Shown: positions 1 to 8,368, numbered from the stretch's first letter. The stretch is 33,055 nucleotides of DNA from Paludibacteraceae bacterium (GCA_016292775.1 JAEDFN010000019.1:1-33055), one strand, 5' to 3'. A program made the numbers and translations. The notes: generated by a model from the sequence alone, not told the origin.

Positions 1-52
1 ACTGTAACTCAGCTGTCTTTCGACTTCGGTGGTTCGAATCCATCACTGCCCA
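1..52 (+). tRNA. tRNA-Tyr (GTA), 5' truncated by window edge
   Basis: Only the 3' part is present. The anticodon loop carries GTA at 4-6. It is followed by the 3' strand of the anticodon stem (9-13), a long class II variable arm (GTC/GAC stem at 15-17 and 22-24), the T arm (stem 28-32 with 40-44, loop TTCGAAT) and the 3' acceptor strand with discriminator A52. A long variable arm is expected of bacterial tRNA-Tyr, and the anticodon rules out Leu and Ser. CCA is not encoded, so it must be added after transcription. The 5' half lies before the window. Confidence 0.9.
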
Positions 53-62
53 CTTACTTTTT

Positions 63-134
<72 letters not shown>

Positions 135-177
135 CAATATCATATTTAAAATTAAACACTTTTAAACTATTAGAGTT

Positions 178-1362
178 ATGGCAAAAGAGAAATTTGACAG
201 ATCTAAACCGCACGTAAACATTGGTACTATCGGCCACGTTGACCACGGTAAAACTACCCTTACTGCTGCAATTACTACTGTTCTTGCAAAGAAAGGTCTT
301 TCTGAATTACGTTCATTCGATTCTATTGATAACGCTCCTGAAGAGAAAGAGCGTGGTATTACTATTAACACTTCTCACGTAGAGTATCAAACAGCTACTC
401 GCCACTATGCTCACGTTGACTGCCCGGGACACGCCGACTACGTTAAAAACATGATTACCGGTGCTGCTCAAATGGACGGTGCTATCATCGTAGTTGCCGC
501 TACTGATGGTCCTATGCCTCAAACTCGTGAGCACATCCTTCTCGCTCGCCAAGTAAACGTTCCTCGCCTTGTTGTATTCTTGAACAAATGCGATATGGTT
601 GACGACGAAGAAATGCTTGAGCTTGTTGAAATGGAAATGCGTGAACTCCTTGCTTTCTATGAATTCGAAGAGGATTCTCCTATCATCCGTGGTTCTGCAC
701 TTGGTGCTTTGAATGGCGAACCACAATGGGAAGAGAAAGTTATGGAACTTATGGACGCTGTTGATAACTGGATCCAACTCCCTCCACGTGATATCGATAA
801 ACCATTCCTTATGCCTGTTGAAGACGTATTCTCTATCACTGGTCGTGGTACTGTTGCTACAGGTCGTATCGAAACTGGTGTTATCAAAGTTGGTGACGCT
901 GTTGAAATCATCGGTCTTGGTGCTGAAAAACTTACTTCTACCGTTACAGGTGTGGAAATGTTCCGTAAACTCCTCGACGAAGGTGAAGCCGGCGATAACG
1001 TAGGTCTCCTCCTCCGTGGTATCGACAAAAACGAAATCAAACGTGGTATGGTTATCACCCACCCGGGAAAAGTTACCCCTCATACTTCTTTCAAAGCTTC
1101 TGTTTATATCTTGAAAAAAGAAGAAGGTGGCCGTCACACTCCATTCCACAACAAATATCGTCCTCAATTCTATATCCGTACCCTCGACGTAACTGGTGAA
1201 ATCACTCTCCCAGAAGGTACTGAAATGGTTATGCCTGGCGATAACTTGGAAATCACTGTACAACTTATCTACCCTGTTGCTTGCAGCGAAGGTCTTCGTT
1301 TCGCAATCCGTGAAGGTGGTCGTACTGTAGGTTCTGGTCAAATCACTTCTATCCTTGACTAA
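178..1362 (+). CDS. tuf: Elongation factor Tu
   Basis: EF-Tu delivers aminoacyl-tRNA to the ribosomal A site as a GTP complex and is among the most abundant cytoplasmic proteins. The 394-residue product has the family's normal length. The GTPase motifs are intact: P-loop GHVDHGKT at residues 19-26, the switch II motif DCPGHADY, and NKCD at 136-139. The C-terminal end has the conserved REGGRTVGSG motif of domain III. The ATG at 178 gives the usual MAKEKFDRSKPH start. No Shine-Dalgarno sequence precedes it, only an A/T-rich leader. The gene sits between tRNA-Thr and tRNA-Trp, and its promoter must be upstream of the window since none is seen in 135-177. Identification is certain; whether the genome has a second tuf cannot be told from here. 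Confidence 0.99.
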   Translation: MAKEKFDRSKPHVNIGTIGHVDHGKTTLTAAITTVLAKKGLSELRSFDSIDNAPEEKERGITINTSHVEYQTATRHYAHVDCPGHADYVKNMITGAAQMDGAIIVVAATDGPMPQTREHILLARQVNVPRLVVFLNKCDMVDDEEMLELVEMEMRELLAFYEFEEDSPIIRGSALGALNGEPQWEEKVMELMDAVDNWIQLPPRDIDKPFLMPVEDVFSITGRGTVATGRIETGVIKVGDAVEIIGLGAEKLTSTVTGVEMFRKLLDEGEAGDNVGLLLRGIDKNEIKRGMVITHPGKVTPHTSFKASVYILKKEEGGRHTPFHNKYRPQFYIRTLDVTGEITLPEGTEMVMPGDNLEITVQLIYPVACSEGLRFAIREGGRTVGSGQITSILD

Positions 1363-1376
1363 TATTTAATTTATAT

Positions 1377-1410
1377 AGGAATGGGGTTACCAACAATACC
1401 CCCATTCCTT
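1377..1410 (+). terminator. Hairpin between tuf and tRNA-Trp
   Basis: AGGAATGGGG (1377-1386) pairs perfectly with CCCCATTCCT (1400-1409), giving a 10-bp stem and a 13-nt loop. The tail TTTAATTA is a poor T-run, so this may be a partial terminator or an RNA-processing element that frees the tuf 3' end from tRNA-Trp, rather than a full stop. Confidence 0.6.
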
Positions 1411-1415
1411 TAATT

Positions 1416-1488
1416 ACGGGTTTAGCTCAGTTGGTAGAGCATCGGTCTCCAAAACCGAGTGTCGGGAGTTCGAGTCTCTCAACCCGTG
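1416..1488 (+). tRNA. tRNA-Trp (CCA)
   Basis: The acceptor stem ACGGGTT (1416-1422) pairs with AACCCGT (1481-1487), followed by discriminator G1488. The anticodon stem TCGGT/ACCGA encloses the loop CTCCAAA with anticodon CCA at 1449-1451. The D loop has AGCTCAGTTGGTAGAG and the T loop TTCGAGT. The 3' CCA tail is not encoded. It lies 12 bp before secE, so cleavage at its 3' end would also define the 5' end of the secE-nusG mRNA. Confidence 0.96.
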
Positions 1489-1500
1489 CTTAATTTATAA

Positions 1501-1695
1501 ATGTTTATGAAACTCATTAATTACTTTAAAGAATCCTATAACGAATTAGTTCATAAAACTTCGTGGCCAACACGTCGTGAACTGACTAGTAGTGCGGTAG
1601 TTGTTTTAATTGCTTCCCTCCTTATTGCACTGATAGTATGGTTAATGGATTTCGGTTTTGAAAACTTAATGTCATTGATTTACAAATACATCTAA
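1501..1695 (+). CDS. secE: Preprotein translocase subunit SecE
   Basis: SecE is the small clamp subunit of the SecYEG protein-conducting channel in the inner membrane. The 64-residue product has the one-helix form common outside the enterobacteria. A short amphipathic region with the conserved pattern ELVHKTSWPTRREL (about residues 17-30) is followed by one transmembrane segment at about 33-50. A second ATG two codons in (1507) gives MKLINYFKES and matches the shorter start usual in related proteins; sequence alone does not decide between them. It lies between tRNA-Trp and nusG, the widely conserved secE-nusG pairing, with 16 bp to nusG. Confidence 0.95.
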   Translation: MFMKLINYFKESYNELVHKTSWPTRRELTSSAVVVLIASLLIALIVWLMDFGFENLMSLIYKYI

Positions 1696-1711
1696 TCATT
1701 TTCGTTAAATT

Positions 1712-2266
1712 ATGTCTGAGAATCTTCAAAAAAAATGGTATGTACTCCGTGCCGTTAGTGGCAAAGAAAGCAAGGTGAAAGAATATCTCGATGCTGAGAT
1801 AAAAAAATCCTCGCTCGGTCAGTATATCTCTCAGGTATTAATTCCTACCGAAAAGGTGTATTCTGTTCGTAATGGCAAAAAAATCGTCAAAGAACGCAGT
1901 TACCTTCCGGGTTATGTGCTGATCGAAGCCGCCCTAAACGGTGAAATCTCTGCATATCTCCGCGATGACGTGCCTAACGTTATCGGTTTTCTTGGCGCTT
2001 CTGTAGGAAAACAACCGGAAGCCCTTAGACCTTCCGAAGTTAAACGCATTCTTGGCTTGTGCGATAAACTCGAAGAAACCGACCCCGAAATTATTACCCC
2101 TTTCTTTGTGGGCGATATCGTGAAGGTTACTACCGATCCTTTTAACGGATTTACCGGAGTTGTCGAAGAAGTTAACGACGAGAAAAAAGAACTAAAAGTA
2201 ATGGTGAAAATTTTCGAGCGTAAAACTCCTCTTAAATTAAGTTTCACAAATGTTGAAAAAGAGTAA
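1712..2266 (+). CDS. nusG: Transcription termination/antitermination factor NusG
   Basis: NusG binds the RNA polymerase clamp, suppresses pausing, and links polymerase to Rho or to the ribosome through its C-terminal domain. The 184-residue product has the NGN domain at about residues 7-115, beginning KKWYVLRAVSGKESKVKEYL, and a KOW domain near 128-165 with the FFVGDIVKV and FNGFTGVVEEV motifs. Length matches the family (about 180). It stands between secE and rplK, the standard order in which elongation factor, ribosomal protein and polymerase genes are co-expressed. It is likely the housekeeping NusG rather than a specialised UpxY or RfaH paralogue, because of this position. Confidence 0.97.
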   Translation: MSENLQKKWYVLRAVSGKESKVKEYLDAEIKKSSLGQYISQVLIPTEKVYSVRNGKKIVKERSYLPGYVLIEAALNGEISAYLRDDVPNVIGFLGASVGKQPEALRPSEVKRILGLCDKLEETDPEIITPFFVGDIVKVTTDPFNGFTGVVEEVNDEKKELKVMVKIFERKTPLKLSFTNVEKE

Positions 2267-2299
2267 GTATTCCCGGGTTACGCCGGTCTTTCTTACCCT
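2263..2299 (+). promoter_or_regulatory. Possible structured leader ahead of rplK
   Basis: The 62-bp nusG-rplK gap holds competing short helices: GTAAG (2263-2267) with CTTAC (2292-2296), GGGT (2275-2278) with ACCC (2295-2298), and CCGG (2273-2276) with CCGG (2283-2286). In many bacteria L1 represses rplK-rplA by binding an mRNA structure at this place. I see mutually exclusive stems but cannot match them to the L1 binding consensus, so this is tentative. Confidence 0.25.
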
Positions 2300-2328
2300 A
2301 TTTATGTTAACAACTAAAAATTAGATTT

Positions 2329-2769
2329 ATGGCAAAAGAAGTTGCTGGATTTATTAAATTACAAATAAAAGGTGGTGCAGCTAATCCTTCTCCTCCTGTA
2401 GGACCTGCTCTTGGTTCTAAAGGTATCAATATCATGGATTTCTGCAAGCAGTTCAATGCCAGAACTCAAGACAAAGCAGGTAAAATTTTACCGGTTGTTA
2501 TCACTTACTATGCAGATAAGTCATTCTCTTTTGTTGTTAAAACTCCTCCGGTTGCCGTGCAATTACTTGAGGCAGCAAAAGTAAAAGGTGGTAGTGCAGA
2601 GCCTAACCGTAAAAAAGTGGCCGAAATTACTTGGGATCAAGTTAAAACTATCGCTGAAGACAAAATGCCTGACTTAAACTGCTTTGAAGTAGAGGCTGCT
2701 ATGAAAATGGTAGCAGGAACTGCGAGAAGTATGGGTATCTCTATCAAAGGAGAATTTCCTAATTTTTAA
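2329..2769 (+). CDS. rplK: 50S ribosomal protein L11
   Basis: L11 binds the GTPase-associated centre of 23S rRNA at the base of the L7/L12 stalk and takes part in factor-dependent GTP hydrolysis and the stringent response. The 146-residue product shows the family signature: the proline-rich NPSPPVGPALG motif at about residues 22-32, GINIMDFCKQFN, and the C-terminal rRNA-binding domain with KTPP and GTARSMGI. The ATG at 2329 gives MAKEVAGFIKLQ, the usual start. It is the first ribosomal protein of a co-directional rplK-rplA-rplJ-rplL run, with 19 bp to rplA. Confidence 0.98.
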   Translation: MAKEVAGFIKLQIKGGAANPSPPVGPALGSKGINIMDFCKQFNARTQDKAGKILPVVITYYADKSFSFVVKTPPVAVQLLEAAKVKGGSAEPNRKKVAEITWDQVKTIAEDKMPDLNCFEVEAAMKMVAGTARSMGISIKGEFPNF

Positions 2770-2788
2770 TCTTTAAACTTCAATTGTA

Positions 2789-3487
2789 ATGGGAAAACTG
2801 ACAAAAAATCAAAAGTTGGCTTTAGAAAAAATTGAAGCAGGAAAGGCTTATACACTCAAAGAAGCTGCTAAATTGGTAAAAGAAATCACTACTACCAAAT
2901 TTGATGCCTCTGTTGATATCGACGTCCGTCTCGGTGTTGACCCTCGTAAAGCAAACCAAATGGTTCGTGGAGTGGTCTCTTTACCTAACGGTACCGGTAA
3001 ACAAGTAAGAGTTCTTGCATTATGTACCCCTGACAAAGAGGCTGACGCTAAAGCCGCAGGTGCTGATTATGTAGGTCTTGATGAATATATCGAAAAAATT
3101 AAAGGCGGTTGGACTGATGTTGACGTCATCATTACTATGCCTGCTATCATGGGTAAAATTGGTGCCCTCGGCCGTATCCTCGGTCCTCGTGGTCTCATGC
3201 CTAACCCTAAAAGCGGTACTGTAACTATGGATGTCGCTTCTGCAGTACGCGAAGTTAAACAAGGTAAAATCGACTTCAAAGTAGATAAATTCGGTATCGT
3301 TCATACTTCTATCGGTAAAGTATCTTTCACCGAACAACAAATCGTTGAAAATGCTCGCGAGTTTATGTCTACTATTATGAAACTTAAACCTGCTACCGCT
3401 AAAGGTACCTACGTTAAGAGTGTTTATCTTTCCTCTACTATGAGTAAAGGTGTTAAAGTCGACACCAAGTCTATTGATGAAAACTAA
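2789..3487 (+). CDS. rplA: 50S ribosomal protein L1
   Basis: L1 forms the mobile stalk near the E site and helps release deacylated tRNA. In many bacteria it also represses its own operon. The 232-residue product has the full two-domain L1 fold, with the conserved GRILGPRGLMPNPKSGTV segment at about residues 128-145, and has the normal length. The 12-bp gap to rplJ shows tight coupling and leaves almost no untranslated RNA between them, which bears on how rplJ-rplL can be regulated. Confidence 0.98.
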   Translation: MGKLTKNQKLALEKIEAGKAYTLKEAAKLVKEITTTKFDASVDIDVRLGVDPRKANQMVRGVVSLPNGTGKQVRVLALCTPDKEADAKAAGADYVGLDEYIEKIKGGWTDVDVIITMPAIMGKIGALGRILGPRGLMPNPKSGTVTMDVASAVREVKQGKIDFKVDKFGIVHTSIGKVSFTEQQIVENAREFMSTIMKLKPATAKGTYVKSVYLSSTMSKGVKVDTKSIDEN

Positions 3488-3499
3488 ATCCGTGAAAGT

Positions 3500-4018
3500 A
3501 TGAAAAAGGAAGATAAAAGCATTTTAATTAACCAAATAAAAGAAGTCGTTTCTTCTTACCCTCACTTCTACCTTACCGAAACTCAAGGTATGAACGCAGG
3601 TCAAGTAAGCGATTTACGTAGAGCTTGTTTTAAACGCGGCATCAAAATGGTTGTCGTTAAAAACAAACTTATGAAACAAGCTTTAGAGCAAATAGAAGGC
3701 GTAGATTTCTCTCCTCTATTCCCTTGCCTTAAAGAGAATACCGCAGTGCTTTTCTGTAATACAGGAAACGAACCTGCTAAACTCATCAAAGAGTTCAATG
3801 AGAAAAATCTTAAACCTGTGCTCAAAGGCGCTTACGTAGAAGAATCTTTCTATATTGGTGAAAACCAACTCGACGCTCTTGTTGCTATCAAGAGCAAAAA
3901 CGAACTTATCGGAGATGTTATTACTCTCTTACAATCTCCTATCAAGAACGTTGTTTCAGCACTCCAATCCGGTGGAAATACTATCCACGGCGTGCTTAAA
4001 ACTCTCTCTGAGAGATAA
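3500..4018 (+). CDS. rplJ: 50S ribosomal protein L10
   Basis: L10 anchors the L7/L12 dimers to 23S rRNA through a long C-terminal helix. The 172-residue product begins MKKEDKSILINQIKEVVSSY and shows the L10 features DLRRACFKRGIKMVVVKNKLMKQAL (written here as neighbouring segments at about residues 37-61) and a C-terminal helix PIKNVVSALQSGGNTIHGVL that would carry the L7/L12 N-terminal domains. It sits between rplA and rplL, as nearly always. In E. coli an L10-L7/L12 complex binds a leader before rplJ, but here only 12 bp separate rplA from rplJ. Confidence 0.97.
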   Translation: MKKEDKSILINQIKEVVSSYPHFYLTETQGMNAGQVSDLRRACFKRGIKMVVVKNKLMKQALEQIEGVDFSPLFPCLKENTAVLFCNTGNEPAKLIKEFNEKNLKPVLKGAYVEESFYIGENQLDALVAIKSKNELIGDVITLLQSPIKNVVSALQSGGNTIHGVLKTLSER

Positions 4019-4067
4019 TTCTTTTAATTAATTAAAACTAATAAAAACACATAAAATAATTAATACA

Positions 4068-4442
4068 ATGGCAGATTTGAAAGCTTTTGCAGAACAACTG
4101 GTAAACTTAACCGTAAAAGAGGTTAATGAGTTAGCCGAAATTTTGAAAAATGAGTATGGTATCGAACCTGCTGCTGCAGCTGTTGCTGTTGCTGCTCCTG
4201 CTGCCGGTGGTGCAGCTGCTGCTGAAGAAAAAACTTCTTTCGATGTTGTACTTAAAGCAGCTGGTGCAAACAAACTTGCTGTAGTTAAATTGGTTAAAGA
4301 ACTTACCGGTCTTGGCTTGAAAGAGGCTAAAGATATGGTTGACGGTGCTCCTTCTACTATCAAAGAAGGTCTTGCTAAAGACGAAGCTGAGAACCTCAAG
4401 AAACAACTTGCCGAAGCCGGCGCTGAAGTTGAACTTAAGTAA
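4068..4442 (+). CDS. rplL: 50S ribosomal protein L7/L12
   Basis: L7/L12 is the multicopy stalk protein that recruits IF-2, EF-Tu and EF-G. The 124-residue product has the N-terminal dimerisation domain (residues 1-35, MADLKAFAEQLVNLTVKEVN), an Ala/Gly/Val-rich flexible hinge at about 37-55, and the C-terminal factor-binding domain with KLVKELTGLGLKEAKDMVD. The run of GCT/GCA codons in the hinge is the normal alanine hinge, not a repeat expansion. A 49-bp A/T-rich leader without a Shine-Dalgarno motif precedes the ATG. A strong hairpin follows the stop, probably setting the ratio of stalk protein to RNA polymerase. Confidence 0.98.
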   Translation: MADLKAFAEQLVNLTVKEVNELAEILKNEYGIEPAAAAVAVAAPAAGGAAAAEEKTSFDVVLKAAGANKLAVVKLVKELTGLGLKEAKDMVDGAPSTIKEGLAKDEAENLKKQLAEAGAEVELK

Positions 4443-4450
4443 GTCTTACT

Positions 4451-4508
4451 CCTGTCAACACAGGAATTACGGTTTAGAATCCTGCTCTGCAGGACTCTAA
4501 ACCTTTTT
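4451..4508 (+). terminator. Two hairpins and T-run between rplL and rpoB (attenuator-like)
   Basis: The first hairpin is CCTGT (4451-4455) with ACAGG (4460-4464), loop CAAC. The second is long: 4471-4478 pairs with 4496-4503, then after one A/C mismatch 4480-4485 pairs with 4489-4494, closing a TCT loop, and TTTTT follows at 4504-4508. This is an intrinsic terminator by form. Since no clear promoter is seen between it and rpoB, partial read-through is likely, as known for the rplL-rpoB gap of E. coli. Confidence 0.75.
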
Positions 4509-4547
4509 GCGTATAATTCTATAAGTTCAACTTTTATCTCTAATTAA

Positions 4548-7500
4548 ATGTCGTTAAATACTGAAAGTCAAAGAATTAGCTTCGCCTCAGTGAAAAATCC
4601 ATTCCCTTATCCGGATTTCCTCGAAGTGCAGCTTAAATCATTTAAAGATTTCTTCCAACTCGATACTGCTACCGAACACAGAAGAAATGAGGGCCTCTAT
4701 AAAGTTTTTTCCGAAAACTTCCCTATTCAAGATACCCGAAATAATTTTGTTCTTGAGTTCCTCGACTACTATATCGAGCCACCAAGATATTCTGTAGAAG
4801 AGTGTCTCCGCCGCGGTCTTACTTATAGTGTCCCACTCAAAGCAAAACTTAAATTGTATTGTACCGACCCGGATCACGAAGATTTTGATACCGTTATCCA
4901 AGATGTTTACCTCGGCCCTATACCTTATATGACCGATAATGGTACTTTTGTCATTAATGGTGCCGAACGTGTTATCGTATCACAATTACACCGTTCCCCG
5001 GGTGTTTTCTTCGGACAGAGTATTCATACCAACGGTACTAAACTTTACTCCGCTCGTATAATCCCTTTCCGTGGCTCTTGGATTGAATTCGCTACCGATA
5101 TCAACAACGTAATGTACGCTTACATCGACCGCAAGAAAAAACTTCCGGTCACTACTTTGTTGCGCGCTATCGGTTACGAGTCTGATAAAGATATTCTGGA
5201 AACTTTCGGTCTCGCCGAAGAAGTAAAAGTTAATAAAACTACTCTTAAAAAAGTAGTCGGCCGTCGCCTTGCCGCACGCGTCGTTAAACCTCGTATCGAA
5301 GACTTCGTCGACGAAGCTACCGGTGAGGTTGTTAGTGTTGAACGTACCGAAGTTATTATCGAGCGTGAAACCGAAATAACTCCCGCTCACTTCCAACCTA
5401 TACTCGACTCCGGTTGCCAAACTATTCTCTTACACAAAGAATCTCAAAATCTTAATGAGTACCAAATAATTTATAACACCCTCCAAAAAGACCCTTCAAA
5501 CACCGAACGCGAAGCAGTACTCCATATCTATCGCCAACTCCGTAACGCGGAACCTGCCGATGATCAAACAGCTCGTGAAACTATTAATGGTCTATTCTTC
5601 TCCGAAAAAAGATACGACCTCGGTGAAGTGGGTAGATATCGTATCAATACCAAACTCGGCCTTGATACTTCTATGGATGTCAGAGTGCTTACTCATCAAG
5701 ATATTATCGAAATTATAAAATATTTAATCGAACTTATTAACTCCAAGGTTACTATCGATGATATCGACCACCTTAGCAATCGTAGGGTGCGTACCGTTGG
5801 AGAACAATTATATAACCAATTCGGCGTTGGCCTCGCTCGTATGGTGCGTACTATTCGTGAACGTATGAATGTGCGCGATAACGAGGTGTTTACTCCGGTT
5901 GAATTAATCAATGCAAAGACTGTGGCTTCTGTTATCAATACATATTTTGGTACAAATGCCCTCTCTCAATTTATGGACCAAACTAACCCTCTTGCGGAAA
6001 TTACTCACAAACGTCGTCTTTCTGCATTGGGTCCCGGCGGTCTCTCCCGCGATAGAGCCGGCTTCGAAGTTCGTGACGTTCACTATACTCACTACGGACG
6101 CCTTTGCCCTATCGAAACTCCTGAGGGACCGAACATCGGTCTTATCTCTTCTCTATGTATTTACGCTAAAATTACCGACCTCGGCTTTATTGCTACTCCT
6201 TATCGTAAGGTCGAAAATGGTAAAGTAAATCTTAATAACGACGAAGTGGTTTACCTTACTGCCGAGGAAGAAGAAAACCTCGTAGTTGCTCAAGGTAATG
6301 CCCCTCTTAATGATGATGGTACTTTTGTTCGCGATAAAGTAAAAGCACGCCTCGAGGCCGACTTCCCTCTCGTAACTCCGGATAAAGTCAACCTTATGGA
6401 CGTTGCTCCTCAACAAATTGCTTCTATCGCCGCCGCTTCTATCCCATTCCTCGAACACGACGACGCAAACCGCGCTTTGATGGGTTCTAACATGATGCGC
6501 CAAGCTGTGCCTCTCCTCCGTCCTGAAGCCCCTATCGTCGGTACAGGTATTGAGGGTAAAATGATCCGCGATTCCAGAACTCAAATAATGGCTGAAGGTG
6601 ATGGCGTTGTACAATTCGTTGATGCTTCCGTTATTCGTATTAATTACGACCGCACCGAAGATGAAGAATTTGTTAGCTTTGTCGACTCCGTTAAAGAATA
6701 CAAACTACCTAAATTCTTCCGTACTAACCAAGATACCACTATCGACCTCCGTCCTATAGTACGCCGTGGCGATAGAGTAACAAAAGGCCAAATCCTTACC
6801 GAAGGTTATTCTACTCAAAATGGAGAACTCGCCCTCGGTCGTAACCTTAAAGTGGCTTACATCCCTTGGAAAGGTTATAACTATGAGGATGCTATCGTGC
6901 TCAATGAGAGAATAGTTAGAGAAGATATTTTCACCTCCGTACACGTCAGCGAATATACCCTCGAAGTGCGCGAAACTAAACGTGGTATGGAAGAACTTAC
7001 TTCCGATATCCCTAACGTAAGCGAAGAGGCTACACGCAATCTCGATGAAAATGGTATCATCCGCGTCGGCGCTCACGTCGTTCCGGGTGACCTCCTTATC
7101 GGTAAAATTACCCCTAAAGGCGAAACCGACCCTACTCCGGAAGAGAAACTCCTCCGTGCTATCTTCGGCGATAAAGCCGGTGATGTGAAAGATGCTTCCC
7201 TTAAAGCTTCTCCTTCTCTTAGAGGTACTGTTATCGGTACTGCCCTTTATAGCAAAGCTAACAAGTCTCGCTCCGAAAGAAATGCCGATAAAGTTACACT
7301 CCAAAAAATGGATGAGGCTTTCGAACAAGAGGTTAAAGCCCTTAAAGACCTCCTCGTTGAGAAACTTATTGCTACTATAAATGGTAAAACTTCTCAAGGT
7401 GTAAAAGATTACATGGGTACGGATGTTATCCCTAAAGGATCTAAATTTACACAAAAACAATTACAACAAATCGACTTCTCTGAAATTCAACTCGGTAAAT

Positions 7501-8360
7501 GGACTACAGATAACCATAGAAATGAATTAATCAGAGACATTATAAAGAACTACTTACGTAAGGTTAAAGAACTCGACGCTCAAGTAAAACGTAAAAAATT
7601 CAACCTTACTATCGGAGACGAACTCCCTTCCGGTATCATGCAACTCGCTAAAGTTTACGTTGCTAAAAAACGTAAAATCCGCGTAGGTGATAAAATGGCA
7701 GGTCGTCACGGTAATAAAGGTATCGTTTCTAAAGTCGTTCGTCAAGAGGATATGCCGTTCCTCGCTGATGGTACCCCTGTGGATATATGTCTTAACCCTC
7801 TTGGTGTGCCTTCTCGTATGAACCTCGGACAAATCTTCGAAGCCGTACTCGGCTGGGCAGGTAAAGAACTCGGCGTCAAATTCGCTACCCCTATCTTCGA
7901 TGGTGCTTCTATCGACGACCTTAATGAGTGGTGTGATAAAGCCGGTGTGCCAAGATATGGTAAAACTTACCTCTATGACGGCGGTACCGGTGAGAGATTC
8001 GACCAACCTGCTACTGTAGGTTATACTTACTTCTTGAAATTAGGCCACATGGTCGACGATAAAATGCACGCCCGTTCTATCGGTCCTTACTCTCTTATCA
8101 CTCAACAACCTCTCGGTGGTAAAGCCCAATTCGGTGGACAACGTTTCGGAGAAATGGAGGTGTGGGCTCTCGAAGCATTCGGTGCCGCAAGCATCCTTCA
8201 AGAAATCCTTACCGTTAAATCCGATGACGTTATGGGTAGAGCCAGAGCTTATGAAGCTATCGTTAAAGGTGAACCTATGCCTCAAGCCGGTATACCTGAA
8301 GCTCTTAACGTTATCTTACACGAACTCAGCGGTCTCGGTCTTAGCGTTAAGTTGGAGTAA
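4548..8360 (+). CDS. rpoB: DNA-directed RNA polymerase subunit beta
   Basis: The beta subunit forms one pincer of the core polymerase and part of the active site. The 1270-residue product has the usual Bacteroidota length. It carries the rifampicin-binding region from about residue 472, with SQFMDQ, THKRRLSALGPGGLS and IGLISSL, and with Gln474, Asp477 and the His and Ser equivalents of E. coli 526 and 531 unchanged, so target-site rifampicin resistance is not predicted. The active-site motif GDKMAGRHGNKG is at 1047-1058 and the C-terminal anchor ends LGLSVKLE. The leader lies after an attenuator-like hairpin, and rpoC follows after 60 bp. Confidence 0.99.
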   Translation: MSLNTESQRISFASVKNPFPYPDFLEVQLKSFKDFFQLDTATEHRRNEGLYKVFSENFPIQDTRNNFVLEFLDYYIEPPRYSVEECLRRGLTYSVPLKAKLKLYCTDPDHEDFDTVIQDVYLGPIPYMTDNGTFVINGAERVIVSQLHRSPGVFFGQSIHTNGTKLYSARIIPFRGSWIEFATDINNVMYAYIDRKKKLPVTTLLRAIGYESDKDILETFGLAEEVKVNKTTLKKVVGRRLAARVVKPRIEDFVDEATGEVVSVERTEVIIERETEITPAHFQPILDSGCQTILLHKESQNLNEYQIIYNTLQKDPSNTEREAVLHIYRQLRNAEPADDQTARETINGLFFSEKRYDLGEVGRYRINTKLGLDTSMDVRVLTHQDIIEIIKYLIELINSKVTIDDIDHLSNRRVRTVGEQLYNQFGVGLARMVRTIRERMNVRDNEVFTPVELINAKTVASVINTYFGTNALSQFMDQTNPLAEITHKRRLSALGPGGLSRDRAGFEVRDVHYTHYGRLCPIETPEGPNIGLISSLCIYAKITDLGFIATPYRKVENGKVNLNNDEVVYLTAEEEENLVVAQGNAPLNDDGTFVRDKVKARLEADFPLVTPDKVNLMDVAPQQIASIAAASIPFLEHDDANRALMGSNMMRQAVPLLRPEAPIVGTGIEGKMIRDSRTQIMAEGDGVVQFVDASVIRINYDRTEDEEFVSFVDSVKEYKLPKFFRTNQDTTIDLRPIVRRGDRVTKGQILTEGYSTQNGELALGRNLKVAYIPWKGYNYEDAIVLNERIVREDIFTSVHVSEYTLEVRETKRGMEELTSDIPNVSEEATRNLDENGIIRVGAHVVPGDLLIGKITPKGETDPTPEEKLLRAIFGDKAGDVKDASLKASPSLRGTVIGTALYSKANKSRSERNADKVTLQKMDEAFEQEVKALKDLLVEKLIATINGKTSQGVKDYMGTDVIPKGSKFTQKQLQQIDFSEIQLGKWTTDNHRNELIRDIIKNYLRKVKELDAQVKRKKFNLTIGDELPSGIMQLAKVYVAKKRKIRVGDKMAGRHGNKGIVSKVVRQEDMPFLADGTPVDICLNPLGVPSRMNLGQIFEAVLGWAGKELGVKFATPIFDGASIDDLNEWCDKAGVPRYGKTYLYDGGTGERFDQPATVGYTYFLKLGHMVDDKMHARSIGPYSLITQQPLGGKAQFGGQRFGEMEVWALEAFGAASILQEILTVKSDDVMGRARAYEAIVKGEPMPQAGIPEALNVILHELSGLGLSVKLE

Positions 8361-8368
8361 TACGACGC

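Noticed and set aside
313..1341. 342-codon open frame on the minus strand over tuf
   Set aside because: It lies wholly opposite tuf, a certain gene with strong codon bias, and its translation resembles no protein I know. Biased codon use in tuf keeps the reverse frame open.
4165..4230. GCT/GCA-rich stretch resembling a microsatellite
   Set aside because: It is the coding sequence of the flexible alanine-rich hinge of L7/L12, present in all members of the family.
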